DNA of 64,000 bases, taken from positions 682,001-746,000 of the forward strand of contig NZ_CP150207.1 in the NCBI RefSeq assembly GCF_037969765.1, read 5' to 3'. A program made the position numbers and the translations under genes. This document shows, piece after piece, positions 1-8,473 of the stretch (position 1 is the stretch's first letter; every line of letters starts with the position of its first letter). Under the pieces are notes generated by a model. The model had not been told where the DNA came from. It was given only the letters and a program-made list of their open reading frames with translations, and ran no database searches. Source of the DNA: Paenibacillus sp. FSL W8-0186 (lineage in GTDB: Bacteria > Bacillota > Bacilli > Paenibacillales > Paenibacillaceae).

Positions 1-576
1 CACTCTTCAACGAGGGACGGATATGCTGCAGTTTTTGAATGGTTTGAAGGGGAGAATCTTCATCCGCATTGGTCCTACCCGCCTCCGGCGAAGTATACGG
101 ATCCTGCGTCGCCGTATTATCGCTACAGGCAGCTTTCCTTGGACCAGAGGCTGGCCTCTTTGGATGAAATTTTTGCCTTTCATGCTTTTGCTGAGCAGAA
201 GGGCTTTGTTGCCGTTGATTTTTACGATGGGAGCATCATGTACAACTTCGAATCTGGAACGACCCGGATTTGCGACATTGATCTGTATCGGAAAGGGTCA
301 TTTGTCAATTCTATGGGCAGAATGTGGGGCTCTTCCAGATTCATGTCCCCGGAGGAGTTTGAAAGAGGCGCCATAATTGATGGAATAACCAATGTGTTTA
401 ATATGGGAGCCACGGCTTTTGGGCTGCTCGGCGGAGAGCTCGACCGTTCATGGGCAAAATGGGAGGCTTGCCCAGAGCTGTACGAGGTAGCCTTGAAGGC
501 TGTTGAACCGGAGCGGGAGCGCCGTTATTCGTCTGTGGCGGAGTTTTGCGAAGCCTGGAATAGACAGCGAATTTAG
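1..576 (+). CDS. Protein-kinase-like protein, C-terminal part (5' end outside window)
   Basis: The reading frame is open from the first base and ends at 576, so this is the 3' part of a gene starting upstream; an internal ATG at 139 is not needed as a start. The visible residues look like a protein kinase C-lobe: a catalytic-loop-like segment (VDFYDGSIMYN), a DFG-like ICDID motif, an activation-segment end GSSRFMSPEEF resembling the APE motif, then a helix-rich tail with the usual late Arg (RERRYSSVAEF). Ser/Thr kinase or aminoglycoside/fructosamine-kinase-like activity is possible. The DFG glycine is replaced (DID), so activity is uncertain. The N-lobe cannot be seen. Confidence 0.6.
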   Translation, partial: HSSTRDGYAAVFEWFEGENLHPHWSYPPPAKYTDPASPYYRYRQLSLDQRLASLDEIFAFHAFAEQKGFVAVDFYDGSIMYNFESGTTRICDIDLYRKGSFVNSMGRMWGSSRFMSPEEFERGAIIDGITNVFNMGATAFGLLGGELDRSWAKWEACPELYEVALKAVEPERERRYSSVAEFCEAWNRQRI

Positions 577-639
577 CCTAATCCAGGCGTTTGCAATTCC
601 GTCATTCCAGGTTTCTCGAAAGAGTCTTTTTTAAATATG

Positions 640-669
640 TTGACAGTCAGGAAATAGAGAATTTATAAT
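640..669 (+). promoter_or_regulatory. Sigma-A promoter of the FCD-regulator operon
   Basis: A perfect -35 box TTGACA at 640-645 and a perfect -10 box TATAAT at 664-669 are separated by 18 bp. Transcription should begin near 676, just before the first palindrome at 684-698. Confidence 0.8.
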
Positions 670-683
670 ACACATACAACCTA

Positions 684-698
684 CTCATCAATGATGAG
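684..698. promoter_or_regulatory. Upstream operator half of a palindrome pair
   Basis: CTCATC-AAT-GATGAG is an inverted repeat with perfect 6-bp arms and a 3-bp centre, lying about 8 bp after the predicted transcription start. The same arms recur at 766-777. Its position suits a repressor site; the adjacent FCD regulator is the likely binder, by inference. Confidence 0.65.
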
Positions 699-762
699 GT
701 GCCAACTAGAGATTAGCTGTCTTCGGTATAGGAGGTATGCTGAATATTTTTTATATATAACA

Positions 763-780
763 CTCCTCATCGATGAGGAG
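763..780. promoter_or_regulatory. Second operator palindrome overlapping the ribosome site
   Basis: CTCCTCATCGATGAGGAG is a perfect 18-bp palindrome containing the CTCATC/GATGAG arms of the site at 684-698, with no spacer. Its right arm forms part of the Shine-Dalgarno run GAGGAGGAGGG (775-785), so DNA binding or RNA hairpin formation there could limit both transcription and translation. Confidence 0.6.
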
Positions 781-800
781 GAGGGAAGGATGAGTGTAAG

Positions 801-1577
801 GTGAGCGTAAAATTTGTTGAAAGCGCAGACACATTCGATGAAGGGAGCTTCTTTTCTTCAAAAAATGAATATGCGGAGTATTTGGTGCTCAAGTATTTAA
901 TACAGACGGATGAGCCGGTGGGCTCCTGGGTGTTGAAGGTGATGCTTGGGCTTAAAGGAATCGAGTTCAGTACGGCAACGATCGGTAGAATGCTGAAGGA
1001 AATGGACGCCAAGGGATTCACGAAGCTTGCCGGTGCCCAGGGGAGGGCCATCACTTCAAAAGGAATGAATTATGCCAAAATTCAGTCAGAAAGAATCGAG
1101 CGGGAACGCCTGCAGGCCCGGCTTATGATGGCCGCAATACCACAAAGCTTTGATGAATTAATTGACTTGCTTGATGCCAGAAAAGCTTTGGAGTGTGAAA
1201 CAGCAAGGCTAGCCGCGCTTCGGGCTTCCTCCAAGGACATCGAAGAGCTTGAGATTTCCTTGAAAAAACATGAGGAAGTAGTCAAAGGCAAGATTGATCC
1301 TACGGATATTGCTTTGGATTTTCATATTAAGGTAGCCAAGGCTTCATACAATCGATTCTTAATCGCATCACTGGATATTTTGATTTATGAGGAGCTTCGG
1401 CTGGAATCCCAAATCGCTCAGCTCATTACAAGAGAACGGGGAGAGGAGTATCTCCTTCAACATATATCGATTGTTGATTCGATTAAGCAGAGAAATGCCT
1501 CTGAAGCCGAGAGACGAATGGGCGTCCATATCGAAACGCTGATTAGTGCGATCAAAGAACAGGCTGAAGGGAATTAA
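801..1577 (+). CDS. FCD-domain transcriptional regulator with atypical winged helix
   Basis: A 258-residue protein in two parts. Residues ~20-95 form a winged-helix-like unit (EYLVLKYLI...STATIGRMLKEMDAKGF) closer to RNase R/NrpR-type winged helices than to classic GntR. Residues ~115-250 match the helical FCD ligand-binding domain of GntR-type regulators, with the Asp/His metal-site pattern (DFHIKVAKAS, later QHISIVDSI). It is the first gene of the operon and probably senses the pathway substrate and represses through the palindromes at 684-698 and 763-780. The start is uncertain: GTG at 801 is preceded by a 4-codon ORF (790-804) that takes the good ribosome site and overlaps the GTG. Confidence 0.8.
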   Translation: MSVKFVESADTFDEGSFFSSKNEYAEYLVLKYLIQTDEPVGSWVLKVMLGLKGIEFSTATIGRMLKEMDAKGFTKLAGAQGRAITSKGMNYAKIQSERIERERLQARLMMAAIPQSFDELIDLLDARKALECETARLAALRASSKDIEELEISLKKHEEVVKGKIDPTDIALDFHIKVAKASYNRFLIASLDILIYEELRLESQIAQLITRERGEEYLLQHISIVDSIKQRNASEAERRMGVHIETLISAIKEQAEGN

Positions 1578-1642
1578 GGCGGCAGAAGGGCTGCCACTAA
1601 CTATGGACATGGACTAGTTGAATAAGGAAAGGGGCGAAGCAA

Positions 1643-3016
1643 ATGGGTACCGTATTTGATACCGCGATAGTAAATGGAACCATTGTGCTGGAGAACCAAG
1701 CGGTGAAGGGAACCTTGTTAATCCAAGATGGGAAAATTGCAGGAATTTTAGACAGCCATAGCAGGGTTGACAGCCGGAAGCTGATCGATGCCGAGGGGAT
1801 GGTTATATTGCCGGGCGCAATCGATCCCCATGTCCATCTATGGGAGCCAAGTCCCCAAGATTATAGGGAGGACTATAACTGCGGCTCCAAGGCAGCGGCC
1901 TCTGGCGGGGTAACGACCTTGATAGAAATGCCTTTAAGTGTTCCGCCGGTCATAGACCGTGAATCCTTCCAATTGAAGAAGGAAATCGCAGACCGAAACT
2001 CCTTGATTGATTTTGCCCTATGGGGCGGCTTGATCCCCAAATCTGCGGATAATTTAAGTGAAATGCATAAATTGGGCTGCGTCGGTTACAAGGCCTTCAT
2101 GTCCTACGCGAATGAGAATTACCCGCATACGCCGGATGATGTCTTATATAGAGCGATGAAGAACGCTGCAAGGTTCAACGGCCTCATTGGAGTCCATGCT
2201 GAAAACGCTGACATTGTGGAAGCCGCAGGCAGGGAAATGGAGCAAAGCGGTAATTTGAATCCGGAGTCATACCCGGACGGAAGACCGGCTTTGGCCGAGC
2301 TGGAAGCGATGGAAAGGGCCATTTTGCTCGCGGAAAATACCGGATGCCGTCTGCATATTGTCCATATGACTGTAGCCGAAGGCGGAGAAATGGTTCGCAA
2401 GGCGAAAGAAAAGGGCATCCGGGTTTCGAATGAAACCTGTCCGCATTACCTGTTATTCGATAAATCGATCCTGAAGGAAAAGGGGCCATTTGCCAAATGC
2501 AACCCTCCAATAAGATCGCTTGAGAATAAAGAGGGGCTGTGGGAACAGATATTTAAAGGAAATATAGACTTCATCGGCTCGGATCACTCTCCGTACACGG
2601 ATGAGGAGAAACTGGCAGGCAAGGATAACATATGGCAGGCCTGGCCTGGATTCGGTGGAATCGATGTCTTGCTTCCGGCTATGATTAGCGAGGGCGTGAA
2701 TGCCAGAGGACTGGGCTTAGTGGAGCTGGCCAAGCTGGTTTCAACGAATGTAGCGAAAACCTTTGAGCTATATCCAAAAAAAGGGACTATTACCGTGGGA
2801 TCGGACGCCGATCTGGCGATTGTTGATTTGAACCAGGAATGGGTCTATCAAGGCGAGCATTCGTTTTCGAAGACCAAAAGCTCACAGGGGATTTATGAAG
2901 GATACAAGTTTAAAGGCAAAGTGATGGCAACGATGGTACGGGGGACTGTAGTTTATGAGAATGGAAAAATCACGGAGGAATCCACCTACGGAGAGTTTGT
3001 CCCCATTCAGCGGTGA
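1643..3016 (+). CDS. Cyclic amidohydrolase (allantoinase/dihydropyrimidinase family)
   Basis: A 457-residue metal-dependent hydrolase of the amidohydrolase superfamily. Visible are the first metal motif DPHVHLWE (His63, His65), a probable carboxylated bridging lysine in GYKAFMSY (Lys150), a His in GVHAENAD, another in HIVHMT, and the catalytic Asp region GSDHSPYTD. Length and motifs fit AllB-type allantoinases and hydantoinases, which open cyclic amides. No other purine-degradation gene is nearby; the neighbours are an epimerase, a symporter and a sialidase-fold protein. Its substrate may therefore be a cyclic amide or lactam-type sugar derivative rather than allantoin. Ribosome site AAGGAAAGGGG precedes ATG 1643. 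Confidence 0.82.
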   Translation: MGTVFDTAIVNGTIVLENQAVKGTLLIQDGKIAGILDSHSRVDSRKLIDAEGMVILPGAIDPHVHLWEPSPQDYREDYNCGSKAAASGGVTTLIEMPLSVPPVIDRESFQLKKEIADRNSLIDFALWGGLIPKSADNLSEMHKLGCVGYKAFMSYANENYPHTPDDVLYRAMKNAARFNGLIGVHAENADIVEAAGREMEQSGNLNPESYPDGRPALAELEAMERAILLAENTGCRLHIVHMTVAEGGEMVRKAKEKGIRVSNETCPHYLLFDKSILKEKGPFAKCNPPIRSLENKEGLWEQIFKGNIDFIGSDHSPYTDEEKLAGKDNIWQAWPGFGGIDVLLPAMISEGVNARGLGLVELAKLVSTNVAKTFELYPKKGTITVGSDADLAIVDLNQEWVYQGEHSFSKTKSSQGIYEGYKFKGKVMATMVRGTVVYENGKITEESTYGEFVPIQR

Positions 3017-3090
3017 TTGGGCAATCCCCCTTTTGGGGGCTCATTGAAATAATTGATTTTATACAGCATGGAAACAAGGGAGGCGCATGC

Positions 3091-4005
3091 ATGAACGTTT
3101 TAGTAACAGGAAGCTCAGGGTTGGTAGGATCAACCGTGATGGAATTGCTAAGCAGCGAAGGCCATATTGCCGTAGGTTTTGATCAGAGAAAATCGCCGAT
3201 CACGGATAAGTTTACGGTGGAGACGGGTGATCTGTGCGATTTTCCGAGGCTGGCATCGATCATTAAAAAATACAACATCAACGCGATAGTTCATTCAGGA
3301 GGCATCTCGCATCCTCATGCGGGAGAAGTCTCCCCCTATGAGACGGTGAGAACGAATATTTTAGGAACATCAACGATTTTTGAAGCCGCAAGAATATTTA
3401 ATATTAGCAAGGTGGTTTATTTGAGCTCGGGGGCCGTGTACGGCAATAATTCCGCAGCGGTAACAACTATAGACAGCAAGGTTAATCCAGAGAACACGTA
3501 TGCGGTATCCAAACTGACGGGGGAGCAGCTAGGGGAGGTGTATAACAGAAATTACGGGATGAATGTGATCTCATTACGTCTTGCTTTCGTTTACGGTCCC
3601 AATCGCTTCATGCCGGATCCGATTAAATCCCTTCTGGAGAGGGCCGTTCATGGGGAGGACATAGATGATGCGGCTGGTGGGGATCAACAGCTGGAATTCA
3701 TCTATGTCAAGGATGCCGCTCTTGCCGTATATAAAGCGCTGCAGGCTGAAAATTGCAGTTCAAGCGTCTTTAATATTGGAACAGGAGTTAATACCAAGAT
3801 AAAAGAAGTGGCGGCGGTAATTAAGAAAATATACCCTAATGTATACATCCGGATTGGCCCCGGAGATTTAGGCTATGACTTTATTGGTGCATTTGATTGC
3901 AGTGAAGCGGAGAAGCAGCTGCAGTTCAAAGCTAAATATCATCTTGAGGCCGGGATTACGGACTATGCGAAGCATTTGGAAAATATTCATAAAGCCGATA
4001 AATGA
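3091..4005 (+). CDS. NAD-dependent epimerase/dehydratase (extended SDR)
   Basis: A 304-residue extended short-chain dehydrogenase. It has the N-terminal nucleotide-binding motif VTGSSGLVGS, an acidic residue after beta-2 (GFDQR), and the catalytic YxxxK pair in NTYAVSKLTGEQ, followed by the family sequence LRLAFVYGPNR. The closest general type is the GalE/uronate-dehydrogenase group, acting on a nucleotide sugar or a free uronic-type sugar. ATG 3091 is preferred over an in-frame start at 3013 because AAGGGAGG lies at 3076-3083 and the Rossmann fold begins directly after it. It sits between the amidohydrolase and the symporter in the same transcript. Confidence 0.85.
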   Translation: MNVLVTGSSGLVGSTVMELLSSEGHIAVGFDQRKSPITDKFTVETGDLCDFPRLASIIKKYNINAIVHSGGISHPHAGEVSPYETVRTNILGTSTIFEAARIFNISKVVYLSSGAVYGNNSAAVTTIDSKVNPENTYAVSKLTGEQLGEVYNRNYGMNVISLRLAFVYGPNRFMPDPIKSLLERAVHGEDIDDAAGGDQQLEFIYVKDAALAVYKALQAENCSSSVFNIGTGVNTKIKEVAAVIKKIYPNVYIRIGPGDLGYDFIGAFDCSEAEKQLQFKAKYHLEAGITDYAKHLENIHKADK

Positions 4006-4038
4006 AAGCGCTTAATCAAACGAGAGCGGGTGAACTAA

Positions 4039-5649
4039 ATGGGGAAAATTTCAGTGGGGTCGATTGATTATTTTATTATCTTCAGTTATTTCGCGTTCGT
4101 AATAGTAGTCGGGTTAATTGTTCAGAAGCTGATCAAGTCAGACAGTGACTTCTTTCTATCCGGCCGGTCGCTTCCGGCATGGATTACGGGTATCGCGTAT
4201 TTGGCAGCGAATTTAGGAGCCCTGGAACTATTGGGGATGGCCGCCAGCGGCGCGCAATATGGCATGCTGACTATGCACTACTATTGGGTGGGAGCCGTAC
4301 CCGCTATGTTATTCGTAGGCCTGTACATGTACCCATTCTTCTATGCGTCAAAAGCCAGAACGATCCCGGAGTATCTAAAGTTCCGATACAATGAAGCAAC
4401 CCGTGGATTGAATGCCATTACGTTTTTTGTCCTAACAATTCTGTTCTCCGGCATTAGCTTATATGCTATGGGATTGATTTTTAGCGTATTGCTGGGATGG
4501 TCGATGGTCTTCAGTATCGTTCTGGCCGCGATCGTAGTTTTATTATACGTATTGCTGGGAGGACTGACTTCATCCATATACAACGAGGTTATTCAGTTTT
4601 TCCTAATATGGATCGGTTTGCTGCCCATTGCCTTTATCGGGATGTACAAGTTTGGGGGTATTCACGGCATCTTGGCCAACATGCCCGAGTCCTTCACGCA
4701 TCTATGGCAGGGCTTAGGCAGCACTGCTGATAATCCAATGGGAGTTAGCTGGTTCGGAGTGATTATTGGCCTTAGCTTTGTTCTATCCTTTGGATATTGG
4801 ATGACCGACTTTCTGGTCGCACAGAGGGCATTTGCTGCTAAGGATGTAAGAGCGGTTCAAAATACACCTATCTATGCCACCTTCTTTAGAATTATCGTGC
4901 CGATCGTAGTTATTGTGCCAGGGTTTATTGCCATTCCGCTGTTCCCTGAGCTGGGTACCGACCCTGATATGCCTTACAATCTGGCATTGCCGCTTACATT
5001 AGCCAAGCTGCTGCCTGAAGGGTTGTTTGGTCTAGGCATAACCGCTCTATTGGCTGCCTTCATGAGTGGGATGGCCGGTAATATTACAGCTTTTACTACG
5101 GTTTGGACGTATGATATCTACCAGGCTTATATGAAAAAGGATGGCAGTGAGCGGCATTATATTAAGGTCGGGCGTTTAATGGTGGTCATCGGTACAATAC
5201 TTGCGGTTTTTGCTGCTTTTATCGCTGCCAAGTTCCCGAACATTATGGACTATATTCAAATGCTGTTCTCGTTCTTTAACGCACCGTTCTTTGCAACATT
5301 CTTCCTAGGCGTATTCTGGAAGAGAGCAACTGGATGGGGAGCGTTCTGGGGCTTGCTGCTGGGGATTATCAGCTCCTTCTTAATGTACTTCCTAATTCCA
5401 AGCGATTTCTACAGCACGATGGCCGAAGGCAACTTCTCTAGAGCATTATGGGCTTGGATCGTAACTATGGTCATTACTATAGTCGTAAGCTTGTTTACCA
5501 AACCAAAGCCGGAAAGCGAGCTTAAGGGATTAGTACGGAGCTTGAGTGATAAAATATCCTACCCGGATCTTCCATGGTACAAACGGCCAGGTTATCTAGC
5601 CCTTATTTCTATCATTATTATGACTGTCATTAATATTTATTTCTGGTAA
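4039..5649 (+). CDS. Sodium:solute symporter (SSS family)
   Basis: A 536-residue integral membrane protein with about 13-14 hydrophobic segments, typical of the SSS (SLC5-like) family. It carries the early motif FFLSGRSLPAW, the conserved GALELLGMAASGAQYG region and GYWMTDFLVAQRAFAAKD. SSS members couple Na+ to uptake of sugars, acids or sialic acid. The location between a sugar-type epimerase and a sialidase-fold protein suggests import of a carbohydrate or acid released outside the cell. A half-cre-like sequence (TGAAAGCGCTTAA) overlaps the preceding stop codon at 4004-4016. Confidence 0.87.
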   Translation: MGKISVGSIDYFIIFSYFAFVIVVGLIVQKLIKSDSDFFLSGRSLPAWITGIAYLAANLGALELLGMAASGAQYGMLTMHYYWVGAVPAMLFVGLYMYPFFYASKARTIPEYLKFRYNEATRGLNAITFFVLTILFSGISLYAMGLIFSVLLGWSMVFSIVLAAIVVLLYVLLGGLTSSIYNEVIQFFLIWIGLLPIAFIGMYKFGGIHGILANMPESFTHLWQGLGSTADNPMGVSWFGVIIGLSFVLSFGYWMTDFLVAQRAFAAKDVRAVQNTPIYATFFRIIVPIVVIVPGFIAIPLFPELGTDPDMPYNLALPLTLAKLLPEGLFGLGITALLAAFMSGMAGNITAFTTVWTYDIYQAYMKKDGSERHYIKVGRLMVVIGTILAVFAAFIAAKFPNIMDYIQMLFSFFNAPFFATFFLGVFWKRATGWGAFWGLLLGIISSFLMYFLIPSDFYSTMAEGNFSRALWAWIVTMVITIVVSLFTKPKPESELKGLVRSLSDKISYPDLPWYKRPGYLALISIIIMTVINIYFW

Positions 5650-5712
5650 GCGATTTCATTTGCCCATGCTTGTAATTTAGACGGCTGTAATGAAAACACG
5701 AGGAGTGAGATC

Positions 5713-5934
5713 ATGAAGAGGCTAATATTTGATCTTAAATTTTTAACAGGCGTGATTTTTTGTTATCTGGGTCTAGTCTTGGTGGTTTTCGGATTATTTA
5801 CCAACAAGACTACAGAGTTCTTTCCGTACAACATCAATTTTTGGTGGGGAAGTGTGACCTTCCTCTTTGGACTAGCCTTTTTCATAGCTGCATTCATCAC
5901 ACGCACGAAGTCTGAAGCATCTCAGACCTCTTAA
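5713..5934 (+). CDS. Small two-helix membrane protein
   Basis: A 73-residue protein with two hydrophobic helices (about residues 10-29 and 45-64) separated by an aromatic loop (TTEFFPYNINFWWGS). It starts 63 bp after the symporter with GAGGAGTGAG as ribosome site. I do not recognise a named family. Its place directly behind an SSS transporter suggests an accessory subunit, as small membrane partners occur with some transporters; this is inference only. Confidence 0.7.
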   Translation: MKRLIFDLKFLTGVIFCYLGLVLVVFGLFTNKTTEFFPYNINFWWGSVTFLFGLAFFIAAFITRTKSEASQTS

Positions 5935-6015
5935 TATCGATTGCACCTTCGTTATTGTTTTGCATAAATGCCTTTGGGTATAAATCCACATTACACTTTA
6001 AGGAGATCACATATT

Positions 6016-7170
6016 ATGGATTCTGCACTGAGACCAGCTCATATTTTTGTAGAGCCTTCCGAACAAAGGTTCAGGGATGATTACAGACGTTGGCAAGGGA
6101 TACCTTCCATTGAAGTCACAGAAAAAGGAAGAATTTTTATCAATTTTTACTCCGGACAAGGTGCAGAGGTTGGCGGGAATATCATGGTTTTATGTGTAAG
6201 CGATGACCATGGACAGACCTTTCGCTCAGGCGTTGCCGTTGTAGAGCACCCTGACCCGGAATGTCGCATCTATGATCCGAACTTGTGGATCGATCCTTTT
6301 AAAAGATTATGGATGACTTGGACTCAAGCCCGTGGATTTAATGACGGTAGAATGGGCGTGTGGGTTTCCATTTGCGAGGATCCGGACGCGGAAACCCTTA
6401 GCTGGACCCCGCCGCGTAGAATAGCCAATGGGATCATGATGAATAAGCCCATTGTTACATCAAAGCAAGAATGGCTATTTCCATGCGCTATATGGTGCAA
6501 TACCTGCGGAAGTACGCCAAGTGAAGATCATGGGTTGCAGCACGAACAGTTTTCCAATGTTTATGTATCAACCGATAACGGGAAAACCTTTCAGCTACGA
6601 GGTCATGCGGATGTACCTAATCGGAGCTTCGATGAGCATATGATCGTAGAGAAACAGGATGGAGCCTTATGGATGCTTGTCAGAACCTTTGATGGAGTCG
6701 GGGAGAGCATTTCCGAGAATGGAGGGTATACCTGGTCTCCAGGCAGGAAGAGCCATATCGATGGACCGTGCTCACGCTTCCATATTCGCAGATTGAAATC
6801 AGGAAGACTGTTAATGATTAATCATTATAACTTTAATGAAAGAATTGACCTGGAGGATATATTTAATCAGGGAGATGTGAAAAAGTGGAAGGGCCGAAGT
6901 CACTTGACTGCTTTATTGAGTGAGGATGACGGGAAGACATGGCCGTATACCTTATTGCTTGATGAGCGCAACGAGGTATCTTATCCGGATGCCGTCGAGG
7001 CTGCGGATGGGTATATCTATGTGACTTATGATTGGGAACGTGTGACACAGCGGGAAATTTTGATGGCGCGTTTTACAGAGGAAGATATTATAAAGGGGGA
7101 ATGCAGCTCTCCAAATGCTGTACTCAAAAAAGTGGTCAACAAAGCAACAGGACAGCCAGATGTCGAATAA
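6016..7170 (+). CDS. Sialidase-superfamily (BNR/Asp-box) protein
   Basis: A 384-residue six-bladed beta-propeller candidate. Four Asp-box-like motifs are visible: SDDHGQTF, STDNGKTF, SENGGYTW and SEDDGKTW, the fold signature of sialidases and BNR glycosidases. An Arg-rich start (EQRFRDDYRRWQGIPSIEV) resembles the subgroup sold in databases as sialidase-like or exo-alpha-sialidase. No signal peptide is present, so it probably acts in the cytoplasm on an imported substrate. ATG 6016 follows AAGGAG (6000-6005); an upstream in-frame ATG at 5968 lacks a ribosome site. It is the last gene of the operon. Hydrolytic specificity cannot be assigned. Confidence 0.75.
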   Translation: MDSALRPAHIFVEPSEQRFRDDYRRWQGIPSIEVTEKGRIFINFYSGQGAEVGGNIMVLCVSDDHGQTFRSGVAVVEHPDPECRIYDPNLWIDPFKRLWMTWTQARGFNDGRMGVWVSICEDPDAETLSWTPPRRIANGIMMNKPIVTSKQEWLFPCAIWCNTCGSTPSEDHGLQHEQFSNVYVSTDNGKTFQLRGHADVPNRSFDEHMIVEKQDGALWMLVRTFDGVGESISENGGYTWSPGRKSHIDGPCSRFHIRRLKSGRLLMINHYNFNERIDLEDIFNQGDVKKWKGRSHLTALLSEDDGKTWPYTLLLDERNEVSYPDAVEAADGYIYVTYDWERVTQREILMARFTEEDIIKGECSSPNAVLKKVVNKATGQPDVE

Positions 7171-7507
7171 GACCTCAGTATAGGCTTGTGTTGCTGAATG
7201 AAGGACAGCAGATCATCCATCGTCTGTAGGGTTGGCTTCTACTGCGTTAACTCCATTTCGCACCGCGCGCAGCTCCGGGCACGCAGTTCCCGAGTGCAGC
7301 TTCGGGGGCGCAGTTCCGAGCACAGCTCCCGGCGCACAACTCTCGAGTGCAGCTCTAAATGGAACTCCGGGCGCGCAGTTCTCGAGTGCAGTTTCAAATG
7401 GGGCTCCGGGCGCACATCTCCCGAGCGCAGCTCCTAACGTGAAGCTCCCAGCGCGCGGTGTTCCATTGCATGACGGTGGTCGATCGCCACATGCCTCAAC
7501 AGTGTTC
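7171..7507 (+). repeat. Long 3' untranslated stretch with 39-bp tandem repeats
   Basis: Between the last operon stop codon and the terminator lie about 340 bp without a convincing gene. From ~7260 to 7440 the DNA is a degenerate GC-rich tandem array; the clearest units begin near 7333 and 7372 (39 bp each: CGCRCARYTCTCGAGTGCAG, then a variable part ending in CTCCGGG). Shorter related units flank them. 39 bp keeps reading frame, so 13-residue repeats appear in overlapping frames on both strands, but none has a ribosome site. Confidence 0.7.
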
Positions 7508-7547
7508 AAGTCGATTTACCCTTCTAACAGGGCTAAATCGGCTTTTT
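7508..7547 (+). terminator. Rho-independent terminator of the FCD operon
   Basis: Arms AGTCGATTTA-CCCT and AGGG-CTAAATCGGCT flank a TCTAAC loop and are followed by a T run (7541 onwards). Confidence 0.75.
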
Positions 7548-7703
7548 GCATTTGCGGAGCTTCTAGAAGAGGGATGAAAGTCTAAGAAATTGTATGAAAA
7601 CGGATGAAAGAGGACGAGGTTTGACGAATGGAGCGTGCGGTGATATTTTCAAATTAAGTTAAATATGTACAGCAACTAGCCCTAATAGGATGGAGGTGTT
7701 CTG

Positions 7704-8450
7704 ATGGAAAGAGGGCATTTTGTTATTACAGGAACATCCAAAGGAATTGGCGAGCAGTTGGCGGCCCTGCTGCTTGATCTTGGACACCGGGTATACGGCA
7801 TTGCCCGGGGGGCTTCGGAACGGTTGCAAAGCTATGGGAATTACGTCCATCGCACGTTTGATTTGAACGATATTACAGCAATTGAATCCCTGATCGAAGG
7901 GATTGTTAATGAGGTAAATATAAATAACTCTAAAATATTTTGCCTGATTAATAATGCAGCCATGCTTGAACCGCTAAAGCCAATTGATCGTTGTACCGCT
8001 ACGGAAATCCAGCAGCATCTGCAGATTAGCCTCGCTGCTCCTATGGCCTTGACCTCTAGCTTTATCCGGTATACCCAGGACATGGACATCAGAAGGAAAA
8101 TCATCAATATTACCTCTGGCTCAGGCACGTATCCTGCTCCAGGCATGAGCGCATATTGTACGGCTAAAGCTGGGATCAACATGTTCACTCAATGTGTCGG
8201 AGCGGAGCAGGCGAATCATGCCCGCCCTGTGGAGATTATTGCCGTAGATCCGGGAATGGTCGAGACCGGACTGCAAGCAGCAGCCCGGGGTAAGGATGAG
8301 CAGGACTTCGGGATGGGCAAATACTTCAAGCAGGCCTACGAGGCCGGCCAAGTCCAGCCCGTGGAATCGCTCGGCAGGCACTTATTGAAAATCATCGAAA
8401 ACGAATTTTCACCCGGAAGGCTTGTCCATTACGCGGATATGGAGCCCTAG
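7704..8450 (+). CDS. Short-chain dehydrogenase, benzil reductase-like
   Basis: A 248-residue classical SDR. It has the cofactor motif TGTSKGIGE, the INNAAML (NNAG-like) motif, a catalytic Ser in ITSGSGTY and the YxxxK pair in AYCTAKAGINMF, followed by VDPGMVETGLQ. The arrangement and length fit YueD-type (S)-benzoin-forming benzil reductases of Bacillus, which use NADPH; true substrates in cells are not known. GGATGGAGGTG precedes ATG 7704. It stands alone, upstream of a repeat-bearing spacer. Confidence 0.85.
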   Translation: MERGHFVITGTSKGIGEQLAALLLDLGHRVYGIARGASERLQSYGNYVHRTFDLNDITAIESLIEGIVNEVNINNSKIFCLINNAAMLEPLKPIDRCTATEIQQHLQISLAAPMALTSSFIRYTQDMDIRRKIINITSGSGTYPAPGMSAYCTAKAGINMFTQCVGAEQANHARPVEIIAVDPGMVETGLQAAARGKDEQDFGMGKYFKQAYEAGQVQPVESLGRHLLKIIENEFSPGRLVHYADMEP

Positions 8451-8473
8451 GTTGTCCAAATCATCCGAAGGGG

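Noticed and set aside
4004..4019. Catabolite-response element before the symporter gene
   Set aside because: Only the left half matches well (TGAAAGCGCTTAA); the right half needs an inserted base, and the site lies inside the operon.
7232..7585. 117-residue frame with 13-residue repeats
   Set aside because: It starts at TTG without a ribosome site, is matched by similar repeat frames on both strands, and runs through the operon terminator.
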